Source: Adiantum capillus-veneris
Taxonomy: Eukaryota > Streptophyta > Polypodiopsida > Polypodiales > Pteridaceae
Assembly: GCA_014529385.2 (NCBI GenBank)
Contig: CM043962.1
Location: 52,471,905 to 52,535,904 of the forward strand
Length of the DNA: 64,000 nt
Direction of reading: 5' to 3'
Part shown: piece after piece, positions 42,241 through 54,031 of the stretch
Position numbering within the stretch: the first letter of the stretch is position 1
Layout: each line of letters begins with the position of its first letter
Made by a program: the position numbers and the translations under genes
Notes under the pieces: model-generated
Told to the model about the DNA's origin: nothing
Seen by the model: the letters and a program-made list of their open reading frames with translations, nothing else
The model's database searches: none

Positions 42241-42620
42241 CGAGTCACAAGAAAAGCAGGGGGAGGGCTAGTATTGCTCAACCCAAGTGGAGAGGTGGTC
42301 ATGAAAGAGAAGGTCAATCTACCAGATTCAACTAGCAACAATGAAGCAGAATACGACACACTACTTCATGGTTTGAAGATGTGCATTGGCCAAGGTATAC
42401 AACGTCTCATGGTAAAAGGGGATGCACTTCTCATTGTGAAGCAAATTCTAGGTATTTGGGCTTGTAAGAATGAAAGGCTAAGGCAAAAGGTTCACGCCAT
42501 CCGTAAACTCTTCAATAAATTTGAAGAAGTACAATTGTATCATATTCCTAGGAAACAAAATGAAGATGCTGATTTGCTTGCCCAAAAAGCAGTTGCATGT
42601 GTTGAAGGTGAAGTGCAGGT
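42241..42620 (+). pseudogene. Archaeal-type RNase H (aRNH) of the Tat element
   Basis: After a one-base shift, frame 1 has 'GGGLVLLNPSGEVV', 'SNNEAEYDTLLHGLKMCIGQ', 'VKGDALLIVKQILG' and 'HIPRKQNEDADLLAQKA'. The catalytic Glu and two Asp are in place, and the first Asp lies at the frameshift (FDE). This is the second RNase H that defines the Tat/Ogre group and degrades RNA in the RNA-DNA hybrid. Confidence 0.85.
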
Positions 42621-44088
42621 TATCATGGCAGCAACAGTGATTAAGCAACCGAGGTACCAGGGGATGGAGTCATTGGCTCCCATTGTGAGATACATTTTAG
42701 AGGGCGAGTTTCCAGAGGGCTTCACAAAGGCTCAAAAGAGGAGGCTCATTAAGAAGGCGAGTTCATATTTGTTTTTGGAAGGTACCCTCTACCAAAGAGG
42801 AAAAGATCAAGTTTGCAGGAGAATACCGACAACCAAGGAGATTCCCGCCATTCTTGAAGGTTTGCATGAGGAAACATGTGGTGGTCATTTTGCACAGGAA
42901 CTCACTGCGAAAAAGATTTTGCTTGCTGGGTATGTTTGGCCAAGCTTGCACATTGATGTTTAACATTGGTGTAGAAGCTGCCACAATTGTCAGATTAATG
43001 GAAACAAGCGTCTATTACATGGTCCACGTCAGTTAGTCCTTACAAATGGTCCGTTTGAAAAATGGGGCATTGATGCTATGGGTCCATTGCCCAGGACTAA
43101 AAATGGAAAATTGTATATCTTGGTGGCCATAGACTACATGACTAGGTGGGTAGAAGCTCAAAGTGTGGCAAGAGTGAATGAGAGGACAGTTAGCAAGTTT
43201 GTGTACAGTCACATTTGTTGCACATTTGGCACACCTTTGGAGATCGTTTCTGATAATGGTCCAGGATTTAGGAAGGGATTGCTCACAGAAGTTTGTAATG
43301 AGCTTCACATTCTACATCGGCATAGCACACCCTACTATCCTCAATCAAATGGTTTGGTAGAAAAGGCTAATGGCATCATTGCAGGAATCATCCGAAAGAT
43401 GGTAAAGAACGAGACAAAGCTATGGGATGACTTCTTGGATGGAGCCTTGTGGGCATATCGAACCACATATAGGGAAGCCACGGATTTCACACCATTTCAC
43501 TTGGTCTATGGTCAAGAGGCTTTGCAGCCTATCGAGCTCAACATTCCAACAATGCGGCTTCATGGCAAAGGTGCACAAGATGATCAAGAGGTATGGATGG
43601 ATCGACTTCTTACGTTAGTGGAGCTTGAGTGGAAAACAGAAGCAGCTTACGAGTGCTACAAGAGGAAAGCCACACAAGCGAAAGAAAAGCTCGACAAGAA
43701 AGTGAAGGACAAAGGCATCAAGGAAGGAGAGCTTGTGCTAAGGTATGACAATCGACTCGATAATCGTTTTGATGCCAAATTTGAAAGCAGATGGTAGGGG
43801 CCATACATAGTTAAGAAGGCTTTAAATTCAAGTTACTATCAGCTTATGGACTTGAATGGGAAAGAGCACTCTAGGAAGGTAAACGGGTATTGCTTGAAGC
43901 TTTATTTGAGTCGCCTTCTACCGAAGGATCTACCAAAGATCTGTCAAAAGGCCCCTGTCTCATGTAAGTATTGTTACATGAAGCATGAGTGTAACTCAAG
44001 CCAAAATTCCAAGGGGCCAAACAATGAAGAGCTTGTCAAGGACTCTGAAGCACTCTCTTTGGAAAAGATGCTCTATGATGGTACATGA
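42621..44088 (+). pseudogene. Integrase of the Tat element
   Basis: The HHCC zinc region (HEETCGGHFAQEL, then HNC) is broken by a TAA at 42961. The D,D(35)E core is complete: Asp codons at 43072 ('GIDAMG') and 43252 ('SDNG'), Glu codon at 43360 ('LVEKAN'). A TAG at 43795 interrupts the C-terminal domain, which continues 'GPYIVKKALNSSYYQLMDLN' to the TGA at 44086. There is no chromodomain. The polypurine tract follows within 15 bp. Confidence 0.9.
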
Positions 44089-44100
44089 ATATACCATCAT

Positions 44101-44116
44101 CCTGGGGGAGGGCTAA
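44101..44116 (+). other. Polypurine tract of the Tat element
   Basis: CCTGGGGGAGGGCTAA lies directly before the TGATAGCC of the 3' LTR. Confidence 0.8.
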
Positions 44117-46355
44117 TGATAGCCGTTTTTTGGCTCTCCGTAATTGGCATAGTAAGTTACCTCACCCTACCAAAATCACCCAAACACTGTGGATATCCCT
44201 ACCATTTCACTGTACATAGCCGTGTGTGCGTTAGAATCTTTACCTATATTTTAAAAAAAAATAAAAAAATAAAAATTCTCAGCTAGCTACTTACTTGGCT
44301 AGGTGAACCAAAAAAATAGAAAATATTACGGCCCATTTTGTGTAATTATCTTATTTTATAAGGGCCTATTAGAGGGGTTTCTATTTCTTTATTTATGTAA
44401 ATATTTACATTAGGTGTGTGTATTACTAGACCTGAGTATATCTTCTTTTCTTATCCATATTATTATTATTGTTTTATTTCCTTCAATCACCGTGTAAAAA
44501 TAAAACCCTATGCCTTCACATTTCTATCCATATCCCGTGAAAATCCATTAAAAACAACTTCTACTACTTAGTCAATCTTTTCTTTAGATAAATATATCTT
44601 TTTTCTCTCCTAACAAAATCAAATGAGGGTCCCCTTAATTGATTCTCTTTTATTTTTATATCCTTTATTTTTCATATCTTTTAGGATTTTATATTATCAT
44701 AAATTCCATACACTAGCTTGTTTTTTTCCCATCATGTGTATATGTTATATTCATAAATAATCTCCTCCATGCAAGTGTCCACATGAAATTGAGTCCCCTT
44801 AGGTCATGCTAGGGTGTGTTGAGAGCCCACTCTTGGAGCTATAAGGAAAACCCATCACAAGGGACCCACATCAAAGACTTGGGAAAGGCAGAAATTACAT
44901 GTTTTGGCTCAATTTTTGGCGCTTCTTTCCAATCCGAATCTCACTAGGTCATCAAAAGAGAAAAGTTAGATCATGATTTCAACAATGCGCTCAAAAGTTT
45001 TCAGAATTTTTGGAGCTAAGGAACGGGAGGTATGAGTTGTTTTGTGGACCCTATTCTGTCAACTTTTTTCCTCATAAAGCACCCTAAATCTTCTCTTGCC
45101 TTTCCACACTTCCACACACACACACACTCATCCATCTCTATCCCTCACTCAAACCTACAATTTCCATGGCTTCTCCAACCCTCTTCACCATTACCCTTCT
45201 CTCTCATCCCTATAGTTCTTTTATGAACCTCTACATATATACACCCTCTCCATGTCTCTCTCTATTGCTTCTATGTTACAATTTCATTTACCTCTCCTAA
45301 AAATATCTAAAATTCAGCATCTTAACCATGCTAACTTCTGCAAATTGAGGATTTTTCATCAACAAATCCTCTTTTTCATCGTGGTGGTCAACCGTGGCGG
45401 CGGCGTAAAGAAGCGAAGAAGACCAGCAGTCATTTTTCCCACAATCTACACAAGGGTGAGTTCAAGCTTCTTCAAAGCTTCACCATCTCAATGATTCTCT
45501 TTTAATTCACCCCTCTTCCTTCATCAAATCAACTCATTCTACCCATTGTAAATGTATCACTAACAATTCTAGTGATTATTACCACTAACAACTAACTTCT
45601 CTTGTAAAAATGCACCCACACTATCAACATATGGAGTAGGCAACCCCACAAGTAAACCAAATTCACTCACTCCCATGGAAGCTTCTCTCCTTTCACCACA
45701 TCAATAATTCTCTTACTTGAGCCCACATCCATGTGACTCAAGAGATAAGAGAGACCCCACTCTCATTTGAAATTCATAAAAAATCTTAATCCTTGATCTT
45801 TCCTAATAAAATTGATTAGGCTTAATCCTAATCAAAGCTTCTAAAAACCTATAAATAGAACCCATTCCTCCTTGTAAAGGATATCGATATACCATTGCAC
45901 ACTAGATTGAGCGTAGCACACGCCAGTTCTATCTTGGTTGTAAAGAGAGAGTAAGCTCTCTATACACCATCACTTTGGTGCATAGAAAAGCTTGAGCTAG
46001 TTTGAGTGAGTGCGAGTAGAAGATATTCTTCCTACCATTGTTGTATCTACCCCAACATCAATGAATTGGTAGTTTTGGGTGCAATTCATGTCCAAAGGCT
46101 CACGCTTCTCCTCCAATTTGGCTTGGAAAACTCATTCAGCTTCATAAGGTGACTTGTTTCATTGAAGGTTGTTGTTTTGTTGCTTGTGATTCATTGGCTA
46201 TTGTTTGGCTACCATTGTAATAGGGTGGATGGTGAGAGGGCTCCCATAACCCTAAGACAATGTGCTAGTGATGCTATTACCAAATCTTGTCACTTGATTG
46301 CGCAAACTCTAAGTTCCTTCTTGTGCAAAATATAAAGTTGAAGCTAAGTTGTACA

Positions 46356-46403
<48 letters not shown>

Positions 46404-46660
46404 TTAGTGTGTGAGAGTGTTCCATTGGTGTTAGGGTTAGTGTAAATTCCTTGCTTGTTTGTGGGTTGCTCTAACGATTCTCCTCTTTTGCGTCCTAGTT
46501 CGCTCTTAAACTAGGTGGTGCTCCTTGTGTAGTTGGGTTTTGGCTATGGATTTGCTGTTTTGGTTTGTGTTGTGTTGTGCCCTAGCCCCATTGAGCAGCA
46601 CGGGAGCCTTGAAGGGTGTCTAGAGGTTGATCTTCTTGTTGCCTGCCCCGGACCGCCTCA
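44117..46660 (+). repeat. 3' LTR of the Tat element
   Basis: It matches the 5' LTR over its whole length. It has a longer (CT)n tract (about 46361-46399) and a shorter GAA tract. The TATA box CCTATAAATAG is at about 45849-45859. Confidence 0.95.
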
Positions 46661-47400
46661 ATGTGTAAATGGCTATACACCTTAATCCAATAGCTGGTGT
46701 CGTTGACATTGGCATACAAATTTGTGAAAGCATTGCCAAAGCCTAAGTTCTTGCATGTATTTTGATACCCAATGCAATGGGGGTGTCTGCCCTATAAGAA
46801 AGAATCATCACATGTGCTCAAAGGGTATTGAAAAAACCCCTAAACTTACATGCTACTGCAGTAATAAAACAACCCTTTTTCTTGAAAAATACAAAACTCA
46901 ATAACAAATCTCTTTTGTAAATGTAGTTCTTCTATTTTTCTTTTAAAAAATCCCAGTAACAAACCTCTCATATTGAATTCACATGGTATACTTACATATT
47001 TGGAGGTGGAACCCCCCCCCCCCCCCAATGGAGATAATCAACATCATCATGTCCAAGAATTGGCATCCATGCTGACATTTCTATGTCAAGGAAAATTTAA
47101 GGGGCAAGTTAGAGCCAAATTTGGATGCAACCCTTAGGATACATTGATTTTAAGAAATGTCCAGATGAGGTAGCTATGAGTTGTTTCCATAAAATGTGAA
47201 ATGAGGACTTCACTTTGTATGCAATCACCGATGCTTGCATCTCAGGTTGCAATCTCTTTGGCTGCATTGATCACAAGATGTATGTAGCACAAGGATGAGG
47301 AAGCTCTTATTAAGCATTGATTGGGAAAAATTTCATCCAATGCAATGAGGGCTTCTCTTAAGATGAAATTACCGATGCTTTCATCTCGGGTTGCACTCTC
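46661..47400. other. Unannotated stretch with a C16 tract
   Basis: A run of about 16 C lies at about 47011-47026. Otherwise I see no gene or repeat. Confidence 0.5.
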
Positions 47401-47435
47401 TTGGGATGCTTAGATTGTAGGATATGTCTCTCTCC

Positions 47436-47567
47436 TCCACCACCACTTCTTCTTCTTCTTCTCTCTCTCTCTCTCTCTCCCCCCCCCCCCCCCCCCCCCA
47501 ATCGCTTCTTCTTCTTCTTCTTCTTTGTTGCCACCTACACACTTCTTCTCCTCTCTCTCTCTCTCTC

Positions 47568-47605
<38 letters not shown>

Positions 47606-47635
47606 ATCACTTTTTCTTCTTCTTCTTCTTTGTTG
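47436..47635. repeat. Duplicated TTC/CT/poly-C low-complexity block
   Basis: The series (TTC)n, (CT)n, poly-C occurs twice in a row. The C runs are 21 bases (47479-47499) and 37 bases (47569-47605). The strand is all-pyrimidine over long spans. Frames through it give only low-complexity Ser/Leu/Pro peptides. Confidence 0.95.
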
Positions 47636-48849
47636 CCACTGTAGGTGGCACTACTGCTTGGGAGTCTCACTCATATTTATGTGTAGGATTGCACATGCCA
47701 TATAATAGGGATATTCATGTGCAAGGTTTGGAGGCCATGCTTGGACATACCTTTGTTAAGGAAAATTCAAGGGACAATTTTGAGCCAATTTCTCATGTTT
47801 TAAGAGATGTTGGACACCCGTTCCCCGTGTCCAAGCCAAGCCTCGACAAGAACTTTTTATATCAACTCATATATAGGGGCGAGATAGACACATTGGAATT
47901 TATGTTAGAGAGTTAAATATGTAGTGTTAACCTGTGAAAAACTCATTGTACCATAGCCATATCTAAGGGCAAAATAGACACCTTCACAATTATGTTAGAG
48001 AGTTGATATCTAGTCCCAATATAGGTAGCAACTCAAGTACCCTTGCAACTGTGTTAGATAAGGTAGGCAATTAGGAGTATATCAACAGACCATGCTAATG
48101 GTTGACATCGTGTGACTTTATGCAAGAAGAAATTTTCTTACAATATCACTATGGAAGTTTTCTATTCTTCTTAAATCTTCATTCTCCTCAAACTTTTATT
48201 ACTTGCTAATGCCTCTACATACAAAGGGCTCTGCTTGAGCATGCATTGCCCAAGGTTGCCTCCATGCCGATGATGCACACCTCTAAATGCTTGCAAGAAA
48301 ATCAGGTTATTGTTCTTAGAAGAACATGTTGTTGGCATAGTATCCAATGATGTTACGTGTTCACTATTTCCTTTGTATCAATTCCTTTTGTCACCCTTTT
48401 CAGCTTCTTGCATCTATGTGCTTGTGATGGTCAAATCCATCTTTGGAGACGAATTAGTGGATGACATGCAATAAGTTTATCAACCAAGTATACTGGAATT
48501 TTCAAGTCATGGATGTCATGCCATATATTTGTTAGTTATTAAACTAGAAATTTCCGATACAACTAAAATGCACTTTAAACTCCTTCTACTATGGAAAACT
48601 CTTGGGTCAAAACTATGCAATAACCTTTTGATATGGCATGTGATATTGTGGTTCAAGTTCTTTCATGTTCCGATTCAAGTTATTTGAGTAGTGACCAACC
48701 CATATGGGTGAATTTGAAAGGGACATATAAGCACAAACATATATCTTTGTAAATCGGATGAGTGTGCTAAGCTGCTAACAACATTGGAAATGATTTTGGA
48801 AAAAAGTCTCATAAAATGTCGAGAACACGATATGAATGATCTACCTTAT
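47636..48849. other. Unannotated stretch
   Basis: No supported coding region. Short near-repeats of 'ATAGACACCTTCACAATTATG' type phrases (about 47885 and 47970) suggest an old local duplication. Confidence 0.4.
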
Positions 48850-48884
48850 TTAGGAGGCCGTCGTGAGACTATAAAAAATAAAAG

Positions 48885-49812
48885 AGGTAGATGTTATAAT
48901 CATAGACAAGCTATCGATGGTTACACAAACGACTATTGACCTTGTTGTAAGAAAAATTATCAACGTAAGAAGCAGTACACTGGGAGATCCTTTTAGCAAC
49001 AAATGTGTTGTCTTGCTTGGTGACCTAGCCCAAACACCTCCATTTGTAATTATGCACAGGAACTTTGTTACACATGTCATATCACAAGCTCAGCCCATTG
49101 GCCGCATAACGCAACTTTCTACAAGATGTCATGCTCTATAAGACGTCACGAACCATGAATTGCTTGAGTGTTTGACCATTATTTGTGAAAGAAAACCAAC
49201 CATACATGATATTGATCATACCTTAGGTGCATATATTATAGATGAAGTGTACATACATGACTACATCAACTCCACTATGGTAATTTGTACTCATAGATTA
49301 GACATTCATTTTGACAACATTTTGTCTTGAATAAGTTGTACATTGAAACTAACATTACGCGGATGCAGATGAAGATAAATACGAGAGACAACAAGGTACT
49401 TCAAGAATGGCTCTTAGACCCTAAGTTCAATGAGCTAGACTCAATCGTAATTGGTACGCGTTGCATGGTCACTGAGAACATTGACTTGACAATGGGTTCA
49501 ACAAACGATGCAGCATGCTGCACTGTCAACGGGATAACACAGAATTCAGAAGGTCAAGCGACATGTATCATTGACCTCATTCATTCCACAAGAAAAAAGA
49601 TGTCGCTTCATAGAACAAAGCATAAGCAAACTGTGGTGAATGGAACATGGTACCATAGATCTGCATTCCCCTTGACACTTGCATACACCATGACTGGACA
49701 TAAGGCACAAGGTGCAACAATTTCCATCAAAGTTCTTCTAGTCTTTAGACACATTTGCAACATACCTTGCCTATGCCATGTTGTCACAAATCACAGACTG
49801 TCAAAACTTTAA
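48885..49812 (+). pseudogene. PIF1-like helicase remnant (possibly Helitron)
   Basis: Frame 2 has a Walker B-like 'VDVIIIDKLSMVTQT' (about 48889-48930), then 'CVVLLGDLAQTPPFV', the G-D-x-x-Q-L-P-P motif of PIF1 helicases, to a stop near 49139. It continues past stops with 'THRLDI' and shifts near 49325 to frame 1, where 'VIGTRCMVTENIDLTMGS' and 'FPLTLAYTMTGHKAQGATIS' are the last helicase motifs. Walker A is missing. PIF1-type helicases of this divergence usually come from Helitrons, but I see no Helitron end or Rep domain. Confidence 0.65.
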
Positions 49813-50392
49813 CCTCTATTGTTGTGACCACATACTCTACTTTTTCAGACCCTTCTACTATTGATTTCTCACTATAGAATCTAATCACATCACCATTGTA
49901 AGAAGCATATACATCCAAAAAAATGAGCAACTCAAAGGTATACTAGTGTATAAAATGTAACACATGATGTTTCTTCAATGCATACCAACGTACATACTTA
50001 TAATATTTGGATATCCTTGGAGAGACTTCTTGACCTTTTCAAGAAAAATATATCTCAAAGAAATAGTCCAAGGTTTAGCGACAAGAGTATTCGCCCAAGA
50101 AGAAAACGCAACTGCTTAACATGGCAAGTTGCCACCAAACCACTTACATTAAGGTTTTTTGAAAATGTGATTATTCATAAATAGATCCATAGAAAAACAC
50201 TATCAAAACAAAAACACGAGCATTAGAAGAGCAACATGTTAGTTCTACACACATATCAATATAATTGTAATGTTTTTTGTATCGCTGCTTGACTACCTAG
50301 AGCATACCACCTAAAATATTCCTTTATTCTTTGTAAGCCTGATCATAGAGATCATCAACAAGTTAAATATAGAAATCGACATGCTCGAGTAT
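49813..50392. other. Unannotated stretch
   Basis: No gene or repeat can be supported here. Confidence 0.5.
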
Positions 50393-50613
50393 ATCATATA
50401 TTGGGGTAAAGGTGTCATGTGCCTTGCCCCAAGATGGACGTCTAGTGTCCATGGCCCACTGACCTCGCCAGCCCAGTCACTTATTCTTTATATACATAGA
50501 AGAATAAGGAGTGAGCGTTACTTCTTGCCACTCTGTCCCGCCCACATCATGTGTTCTCTTTCTCTCTCCTACTCCCTCTTTGCACACGCACCGCATTTGC
50601 ACATCCCTTTAAC
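50393..50613 (+). repeat. Candidate copia LTR end with primer-binding site
   Basis: A TATA-like TTTATATACATAG (about 50487-50499) and a pyrimidine-rich leader are followed at 50614-50625 by TGGTATCAAAGC. This is one base from the initiator-Met primer-binding site of copia elements. I see no matching second LTR. Confidence 0.45.
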
Positions 50614-52150
50614 TGGTATCAAAGCGCATGACGATCGCAAGGAGCATGACAAAGTCGAGATGGTAGCTTGGGTGGTGGAGAGATCAAGAAACCTTGGAAG
50701 CTTTGTGAGAACACAATGGGATCTTGTGAGCTCAAGCAAGAGTGATGTATGCTCTTGTGGAAGCTTAGAAGACAATGTGAAAGATAGTGTGTATGTGAAG
50801 GTGATGTCCTATAAACTATGTACACAACAACAATGTTTGCAGATCAACATTCTCCTTATGAAATACAGATCTAATTTTTTTTTCCTTAACTCCCCTCTAT
50901 TTTGACACCGTCTACAACTTTGCAAAAGAAACTCTTTGCAAATTCCTCACCATTTTGTTGGTATTCAGTGTAGACTATTTGTTTACAAGAAATTTCAGGT
51001 TTGAGTGCACAACATGTGCTCAAAGTTAGGTACATAAAATTTGAGGTTGAAGATATAATTTAAGCTTGTGCAAACCTTGAGGTTTGAGGTTTTTTGGTAG
51101 ATTTAGGTAACAAAGTAAGGAGTCGTTTACACACCCTCGCAACGGTCTCTTGAGAGATGCGGTTTCTTGAGGACACACTTGCTCTGAGATGAAGTCTTCC
51201 GCATTGGCAATACATGTGGAGCTTCTTTCACAGGTTTTGACATACAGATTGCTTCTAAACTCATCTACTTGGCATGCATTTCTGTTTTCTGACATAAATA
51301 TACTTGTGCCCTTCTCTGATGTTTCAAAGATTTTTTAGCAGTCATTCTGATATGGTATTGATGTATGGTCTTTGCGGTTTTTGAGAGAGTTCGTTCTATA
51401 ATCTGTATACGTAGCCTCATTGCGGGACATTTTGGCATTGATTCAATGCTTTGGTTCATAATCATTGGTGGCAATTTGCATATGGTTTTGGCGCTTGTTT
51501 ATGCACGGACACTTCGTCGATGTAGAGTGCAGACTGCCATTGTATGTGACATTGTGGAGCCATTTCTGATATTTTAAATCATTGACATTGAGTAATGTTT
51601 ACCAGTTTATGACACCGAGTTCTTTTTCGGAGATTGTTATGGCGAAGGTTTACTCCTACTTTGTCATACTTTTGGTTTCACACATTTTTGGTCATCTTTT
51701 AGTGGTCGAGATAATCTTCCACTTTGGCATCTTAGATGCGGTTTTATGGTTGAGGTTTGAGTTGAGTTTATGCTCTTCATGTACGATGATGTGACATTCC
51801 CTTTAGTATTCCTCGTGCTTATCTATCTTTGAAAGGTGGCACTTCTCCTCGTTAATTTCTAGATGAGGATGCAATTTTTCATGTCACATCACATCGTGAG
51901 TGGTTTAGCACTTTCTCTAGTGGGAGCTTTAGTCATGTGCACTTGACCGATGGTTTGGTGTTTGACAATGTAGATATAGGAGATGTTTGCTTTTGATTAC
52001 CTAATGATGCATCCTATACGCTATGGCATGTGCACATAGTTTAATCTCAATGAGAGAGTTAGCAGACTCTGGGTATCATATATTACTTAGAGAGCAATCT
52101 TTCTAGATGCATGCGGATCAATAGTGATTTGACAGGGGAGCCCATATCTA
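50614..52150 (+). pseudogene. Degraded Ty1/copia element with protease remnant
   Basis: Downstream of the primer-binding site the gag region is unreadable. At 51866-52040 the frame 'IFHVTSHREWFSTFSSGSFS' and 'HVHLTDGLVFDNVDIGDVCF' matches the copia retropepsin region that follows D-S-G-A (here D-E-D-A), up to 'SYTLWHVHIV'. Integrase and RT are absent. The element is old and partial. Confidence 0.55.
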
Positions 52151-52997
52151 CTTGACATATTCTATGCATGCTAAGTTGCATTGTACGTTATACGGTGTAT
52201 GTATAATACGCTTTAAATGGGCGTATTATATGACACCTATCTTTATTTGGCTGTATTATTCAGTGCCACATCAACAAAAACACCGTATCGTATAATTTCT
52301 TAGAATTTCAATTGAAATAAATATTTTGATCAAATTATTGGCCTCTATATACCGTGAAAATGGACTGTTTTTCTCATTCTATTGATCTTTCTTCCCCCTT
52401 TTCTCATCTATAGGTGAGCTTTACAACATCAAAAAAGAATTAAAAAACCCATTTTAAATTTAGTTATATAGGTTTTTTAGTAAAAATTTAGAGCTTATGA
52501 TAAAAAGTTAAATTAGATAAATATAGTTATTTTAAGGCTTTGGAATTTTGAGTTTAGTCTTTATTTGCTCTGTGTGAAGTATATCGTATACTGGGAGGTA
52601 AATTAAGTAAAGTGGTTAGAGATTACTTGCCTTGTGTAGAGGAAACTCACAATTGAAAGTGATTTAAGATAGTTAAAGAGAGAAATTATTTGCTTTGTGT
52701 TGAACTATGTTCACACTTAGAAGTAACTTAGTGTGCCATCTGGGAATTTTACAGCCTCAACAAGGTTTGTATGCATTCTATGCAGCTTGAGAAGTTTAAA
52801 GGAATTTACGGCTCATCAAACAGAGTCTGAGGTGATGAGATGATAAGGCTTGAAGCCGGTGATAGTTGCTGACACTGTTGAGCTAGATAAATATTTGGCA
52901 CTATTCAAGACCTTGATACGAGCAAAAAAACTCATGATGAGATTGCTCATCATGAGCTCTGGGTTATTTTCACCGAGTGAAAAGGGAATGCCTTTCG
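52151..52997. other. AT-rich stretch
   Basis: A small inverted repeat ATAATACG...CGTATTAT (about 52205-52232) and GTAT-rich neighbours could be a tiny MITE. The last 200 bp may belong to the PPR fragment ('KKTHDEIAHHEL' near 52925). Confidence 0.35.
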
Positions 52998-53144
52998 GCG
53001 AATGCAATCACCTATAGTTGCATCTTGAAAGCGTATGGCACTAAGAAGCTGATATGAGCAACAAAATTCACGAGAATATTATCATTAAAAATGCCAAATG
53101 TTGTGCTTGATGCTTTGGCCGGCATGTATGCCAAATGTGGTTAG
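52998..53144 (+). pseudogene. PPR protein fragment
   Basis: The frame reads 'ANAITYSCILKAYGTKKLI', a TGA, 'ATKFTRILS', then 'MPNVVLDALAGMYAKCG' and a TAG. This is one repeat of a plant PLS-type pentatricopeptide protein (usual wording T-Y-x-C-x-L-K-A-C-G...V-x-x-A-L-x-D-M-Y-A-K-C-G). Such proteins bind organelle RNA. Only about 48 residues remain, and no E or DYW domain is visible. Confidence 0.7.
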
Positions 53145-53980
53145 CAGCAATAGGGAGTGCCAGGCATTGCCTTGGCCAGCATGTGTACCAATTGTGGTTC
53201 CCATTGAGGGCAATGACCCAAAAAGCAATGGCCAATGGCCGCAAAAAGGGATAGGCTCAAAGGCCGCCCAAAGTTAAGGGAGTTACTGGCCGCCCACCAA
53301 TTTAATGGCCGCCCATCACCATGTGGCCACCCAAGGAGTGTGAAGGGGAAGAAAAAAAGAGATGGATGGTGTGAACAAAGCTGCGAGCATTGCAAGACGG
53401 GAAAAAGCTTGTGTGAGGCTTTGTGGAGCTCGGTTGTCTTCGACCATGCAATAGTAGTTGAAAAGCTTCACAAGCTGCACCTTTTTGGCCCAAGCTTCGG
53501 TAAGTTTTGCGCCGCTCCACAGCCCGGGCTACCACGTCATCAAGGATTGATTTTTATGCTCCCTAGAAACGACGATGCTGTCGTTGCTAAGGGAGGGGGG
53601 GAAGTTAATATTACAAGGGGTTATATATAGTGAAAAATGGCAATGAACGTAGGGGAGGGAAGAGTATTGTGGTGATTGAAGAGGGAATAAGGGGAAACGG
53701 GCTCTCGAGCTTGAAGAAGGAAGAGGACTCGCGTTGCATGAGCAACGAGGAGAATCTTGTGCTCTCTCATGCTTGAGCAAGGAAAAGAACACTTGATCTT
53801 TCTCTTTCTCGGACAAGCAAGGGGGAGAAGCTCCCGCTCTCTTGTGCTTTAGCAAGGAAGAAGGGTATAGCTTGAGAAGATGAGGGAGAAGGTTAGGCAA
53901 GGAGGAGAGTTCAAGGCTCTCGAGGGGGAGAGCGCGAACAAGGAGGGCATGCATGAAGGGAGTTGGAGAGGAGGAAGAAG

Positions 53981-54031
<51 letters not shown>

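Larger units (their letters stand above)
35664..46660 (+). mobile_element. Tat-type Ty3/gypsy element, young
   Basis: This 11-kb element has 2,533- and 2,544-bp LTRs that differ by only about 2% by eye. A primer-binding site (38201), polypurine tract (44101-44116) and a 4-bp target duplication ATGT (35660-35663, 46661-46664) frame it. The order is two leader ORFs, gag, protease, RT, RNase H, archaeal-type RNase H, integrase. The extra RNase H marks the Tat/Ogre group. Single stops and one frameshift break the polyprotein. Confidence 0.95.

Noticed and set aside
47401-47916. 171-codon open frame through the pyrimidine block
   Set aside because: Low-complexity Ser/Leu/Pro/Phe peptide created by the repeat. 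The unique tail has no recognisable domain and no support from codon pattern.
50381-50905. 174-codon open frame over the copia LTR/primer-binding junction
   Set aside because: It crosses the TATA box, the LTR end and the primer-binding site, so it is not a gene.
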